DNA from: Brachypodium distachyon
Lineage: Eukaryota > Streptophyta > Magnoliopsida > Poales > Poaceae
Direction: 5' to 3'
Length of the DNA: 64,000 nt
NCBI RefSeq assembly: GCF_000005505.3
Contig: NC_016132.3
Coordinates: forward strand, 53,272,914 to 53,336,913
The notes under the pieces are model-generated. The model had not been told where the DNA came from. It did not search any database and worked only from the letters and a program-made list of their open reading frames with translations. Both the position numbers and the translations under genes were made by a program. Below are positions 60,326 to 64,000 of this stretch, in pieces. The stretch's first letter is position 1; every line of letters begins with the position of its first letter.

Positions 60326-61804
60326 TCTCCACTATAATTTATTAAGACATTTCATATATATTTAAAAAAATTATATGTAAAAAAAATCCAATATCCCTAC
60401 CCTTGGATGTACGTATAAGGACGTTCGATGTATTAGCATCACGTCGATTGACAAAACCCGTTGCAGTGTGACATGCGACCGGCCGGATCGCATATCGTAA
60501 AGTGCAGAACATACAATTAGACCTGCTCTAAGAAGGACCATGTATGCATGGTCGCTTGCTAGCAATTCTACTTATATATTCAACAAGGATCAAACGACTT
60601 ATTTTTTTCTTTAGAAACCAAGTGAAAAGTAAACAAACCATATTTTGAATCAATGAACCAATTAAAAAAGACATACTTCCTCGGTCCACCAAAAGATGTC
60701 TCAAGTTTGTCAAAATTTGGATGTATCTAGACATGACTTAGTGTATAAATGCATTCAAATTTAGTCAAAGTTGAGACATCTTTTGTTGGACGGAGAAAAT
60801 ACATCAAATACGAAGACAAAAAAAAGGAAAATTGAAATGTTGCAAATATATCATATGTTTGAGACATTAACACTCGAGCGAAAAAGGCAAGCTGGAACAA
60901 GCTACTCCAACCGCGGATGATGTCCTGCCATACTATATATAATCGCAGCTCATATGAGATATTTAGTAAATAACTTGATGTTGAAGGGGCTATATTTTGA
61001 AAAAAGGAAATAGAAAAGAAAACGACGTGTCTTAGATGTTATTTATATCGGATAAAAAACATGGTTAGGAAGTATATTTGGCATCATACATCAGCAGATG
61101 CACCACCGCCGAATCCATGCCCGTGTCAACATCCGCCGACCGGTAGGGGAACGCTCGCAACGAAGACACCAACCAGAAGACAATCTATCACATGAGCACC
61201 AAAATTCATGACTATGACCACAAACCCGACACCTGAAATTGCATATCTCTCGCCACCGGCCACCGGAAACGCGAGGACTGATAACATATTTTTTTTCGAA
61301 AATCATACATGTCAATGGAATGATTGGCCTAATAGATACGAATTGGGATGAATAAAAATCAATGCTTATTGCTTCATGCATAAAAAAACTAAGGATGAAA
61401 AAAATATCTAAACATATATAATCGGTGTTGAAAATAATACCTTTTAAATAAGAAAATAAAAGCAATAAAAAACACATGTGTTACATGTAAAAGCTCAACA
61501 ATTTTGTATTGCACACAATATTAATAAAGTAAAACTCTCTTGCAAAAAACATGTAATAACTATCTAATCTACAATATATTGTGTTATGAATTTAAACTCA
61601 TCTAATTAAGCGTTCAAAACTCTCTAAACTCTCTTTTTTGATAGGTATAAAAATATAAAAATCAAATATTTCAAAAAGAATTATCGAACAATTTCAAGTA
61701 CAATACATCAAAATTGCATATAAAATGAATCTAATAAAAACAAAAATATAAAAACATCATTTCATTAAGTCTAGCCTCGCAGATTGCGCGGGCTACCCCG
61801 CTAG
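60326..61804 (+). mobile_element. candidate non-autonomous Helitron
   Basis: The left end begins TCTCCACTATAATTTATTAA after an A (60325), close to the usual Helitron start TCTCTACTA. The right end has a hairpin (GCGGG-CTAC-CCCGC) immediately followed by CTAG and then a host T (61805). Insertion between A and T with TC at the 5' end and CTRR at the 3' end is the Helitron rule. There is no Rep/helicase frame. A Stowaway (60676-60799) and a GC-richer foreign-looking piece (about 61090-61270) lie inside. Either end could be coincidental. Confidence 0.5.
60676..60799. mobile_element. Stowaway MITE inside the candidate Helitron
   Basis: Ends CTTCCTCGGTCCACCAAAAG and the inverse of CTTTTGTTGGACGGAGAAAA flanked by TA (60674-60675, 60800-60801); same family as 5770-5892 and 39974-40097. 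Confidence 0.85.
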
Positions 61805-61946
61805 TTCTTTCGGTGACACCAGTATCAGATCTTTTGATCTCTACGCAGTACTCACTATCTAATATTCTAATTACACCTTGGCAGTTGTAGATTGCACGTA
61901 TCCTGTGAGACAGTCTCTCCCTAATCAACTCACAGGGCCGGTCAGA

Positions 61947-64000
61947 TCAGATCGTCCACGGGAAGTGACCTTCCGGGGACCACGGCAAGTCGAGGCAATA
62001 CCAGTTGGCAGCCGGCGGCGGGTCAGAAGAAAACACGGCCGCGGCGGCATCATCAGCATGCGGCACGGAAGAGGCCGCCGACCACCGGCCGTCGGACGAA
62101 TCCACGGCTATTACAGCGTCATGGGCGCGCCCCTTCTGACGCCCCTGTAGCTTGCTGCTTCCTCCTCCTCCTACGTCGTCGTCATCGTCTACGCCGCACG
62201 TTTCTTTTGATGGCCACCGTGCGCCGCAGCCAATGCCGGCGCCGGAGTCGTCGTCCCCGTGGTTGTCGTCGGAGTTTGGCGAGAGCCTGGCCTTCTTGTT
62301 CACCACGGCCACATCCGTCGTCGTCGGCCCCGGCGGGGGCTGGAGGTGACGGGAGAGCGGCTGCGGGCCGTGGAGGTGCAACCCCTCGTACGTGACGGTG
62401 AACATCTCCGGGTCGTGGGTGGACTTCTCCACGTGCTTCTTGGCGCTGCACCGGGAGCTGGTGCACTTGTAGTAGCTCCTGCATGCATGCATGCATGTAA
62501 AAGTCAAACATGCATGTGGTTAGTCGCTGCGGATATATATATATATGATCGGCGTTCCTTCGTGACAGTTCCTGTCAATAGTTCGATGAAGTGCAAGTGT
62601 GCAGTGCAACCTCGGGTTGATCTACTACGTGTCGTTGTTCAGAACTTAAAGGAGGTTCGCTGCTCAACCGAAAGTTCAGCCCATCATGCGTGGAGGTAAT
62701 GGCTAATGGGTCAGGTGATGATCGAGTTTGGACTGGTTATCTGATGGACTGCTCAGGTGGGCGCCAGCGCGTTATCTATGTATGATCGAGCCAGATGCAG
62801 GTTAAGTGCGTGCATCTGCTGCATGTGTGATGTGTATACATGCATGTCAAGTCAGTCCGTCAGTGCGGCCCCCCCAAGGGCCAGAGTCTGATGAAAAGTC
62901 GTTACGCGAAGTGTTGACGAAGAACAGGAGGATCGATGCTCTGTGCTATCCTGAATTCCTGGTGATTGAGAATGGTGGGCCATTTTCAATTTCGTCCTTG
63001 CTACTGTGGACCCTAATATAAGTATCTTGTTAGTTCGACTGCCAGCTGCTTAAAGCTCGTGGAGGTTTGCAATTTTGGCTGTCGGCTGGCTGTTTTCCAA
63101 ATTGCGAACACCCGGGGTTAGTTTCTTTGGATCACTCGAACTAGAAAACGAAAAAATGGATCTATATAATACTCCTGCATGATCTTAAAACACAGAAAGT
63201 TCGCAAGTGCAATACGTAACTCTACATGTGCAAATTGATTATCCCGATCTCGATCTAGGAAAGGCCAAAGCACGGACGTACTTACTTCTATACATGCATG
63301 TGCAATGCTCAAGAACTACACGTACGACGCGCATACACGTACAAGCAAAACCCACGGCATCGCCGACAAGGCGCGGCGTGGCCCGGCTAGTCCATGAACT
63401 GCGCTTGGGAATTTTGCTCTCCGCCAACCGCTAACCACCCCAGCAGTCGCTTGCGGCCGGTACGACGAATGGGACCTTGCATGCGTGGCGCCGGCCGGGG
63501 CCACCGATTAGACCAAACGACCGACACGTATATTTGTTTCTTGTGCTCAGCTAGTACTCCGTAGTAGCCAGTACACTACTCTACATGCCAATCTTCGCTG
63601 ATCGACTCACGCACTGTCGAACTGCACATGCATCGATCACCTTGTCTAGCTGGTCTTAATTACCAAGCGTACATAAGCTCTTAATTAGTCGGAAACTTAA
63701 CTAGCTAACTAGCCCTACCACACCCACAAACGAAATTTATTGAACTCTGACATGACGGCGACGCGACCTGCGCAGGCCGATCCTGCCCGGTGCATGCATG
63801 GTCCCAACTCCCAAGCCCAGCTATGCACCATGCAAGAATGCCAAAGTTCGAACAACAACGAGGAAGGAGGACAGCGATCGAGGAGAACGGAGAACCGCAC
63901 CTCGGGTGGGGGTTGTTCTTGATGGACTTCTGCCCGTACTTGCGCCACTTGTACCCGTCCGTCGGCATCTTGCCGCCGCAGCTCCTCACCGTGGCCGTGC
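61947..64000 (-). CDS. WRKY: WRKY transcription factor, 5' end outside the window
   Basis: Two exons are visible on the minus strand: 64000-63901 (5' end cut by the window) and 62478-61947, with a 1.4-kb GT-AG intron. The join encodes [20 protein letters not shown], then [10 protein letters not shown] and [10 protein letters not shown], a single WRKY domain with a C-X4-C-X23-H-X-H zinc site, as in group II. The intron falls after PR, the usual place in WRKY domains. The tail is rich in Asp, Gly and Ser ([12 protein letters not shown]) and ends [14 protein letters not shown] proteins bind W-boxes (TTGAC) in the nucleus and regulate stress and development. At least about 30 N-terminal residues are seen, the rest lies beyond 64000. 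The intron acceptor lies after a (GCAT)n run. Confidence 0.93.
62479..63900 (-). other. WRKY intron, no gene seen
   Basis: A 1422-bp intron. It contains a (GCAT)n stretch at 62481-62500, a (TA)n run at about 62532-62546 and several ACGT/CATGCA words. Nothing coding is recognised. Confidence 0.6.

Overview
This is a piece of plant nuclear genome, almost certainly from a grass. Coding exons are GC-rich, most introns are GT-AG, the spaces between genes carry many Stowaway-type MITEs with the usual grass termini (CTCCCTCCGT and variants, TA target duplications), and there is a Ty1/copia element. The gene order (three-repeat MYB, triosephosphate isomerase, single-C2 protein, GRAS regulator, two laccases, FtsH, WRKY) is, as far as I remember, that of a segment of the long arm of rice chromosome 1. 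The protein and MITE details look more like a Pooideae grass such as Brachypodium than rice. That taxonomic call is inference from memory, not a search.

Layout. 1-6.5 kb is gene-poor: a solo LTR with a perfect 5-bp target duplication, a tRNA-Lys(CTT), scraps of a PPR gene, a tandem duplication and nested MITEs. 6.9-12.5 kb is a complete seven-exon MYB3R gene (+). 13.7-16.7 kb is a nine-exon cytosolic triosephosphate isomerase gene (+) with a one-base frameshift in exon 4 and a damaged exon 2/3 junction. 19.0-20.0 kb is a five-exon single-C2 protein (+). 20-27.5 kb is mostly intergenic, with a terminal-inverted-repeat element that carries five degenerate internal tandem repeats. 27.7-30.1 kb is an intronless LISCL-type GRAS regulator (+). 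32.8-35.6 kb and 40.9-43.2 kb are two tandem laccase genes (-) with identical intron positions; the second uses a GC-AG intron. Between them lies a duplicated segment split by a Mutator-like MITE that is itself split by a Stowaway. 45.3-51.0 kb is a mitochondrial-type FtsH gene (-) that has lost the exons for Walker B and the second region of homology, and has no in-frame ATG at its start. 52.7-59.1 kb is a complete but decayed copia retrotransposon. 60.3-61.8 kb is a candidate non-autonomous Helitron. 61.9-64.0 kb is the 3' part of a WRKY gene (-) that runs off the window.

How it fits together. The genes are independent plant transcription units with no shared pathway: cell-cycle regulation (MYB3R), glycolysis (TPI), calcium/lipid signalling (C2), stress-type transcription factors (GRAS, WRKY), cell-wall phenolic oxidation (laccases) and mitochondrial protein quality control (FtsH). 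The most notable feature is that two conserved housekeeping-type genes (TPI and FtsH) both look broken while their neighbours are intact. This could reflect a redundant copy of the segment, such as a homoeologue, or assembly errors; the sequence alone cannot decide.
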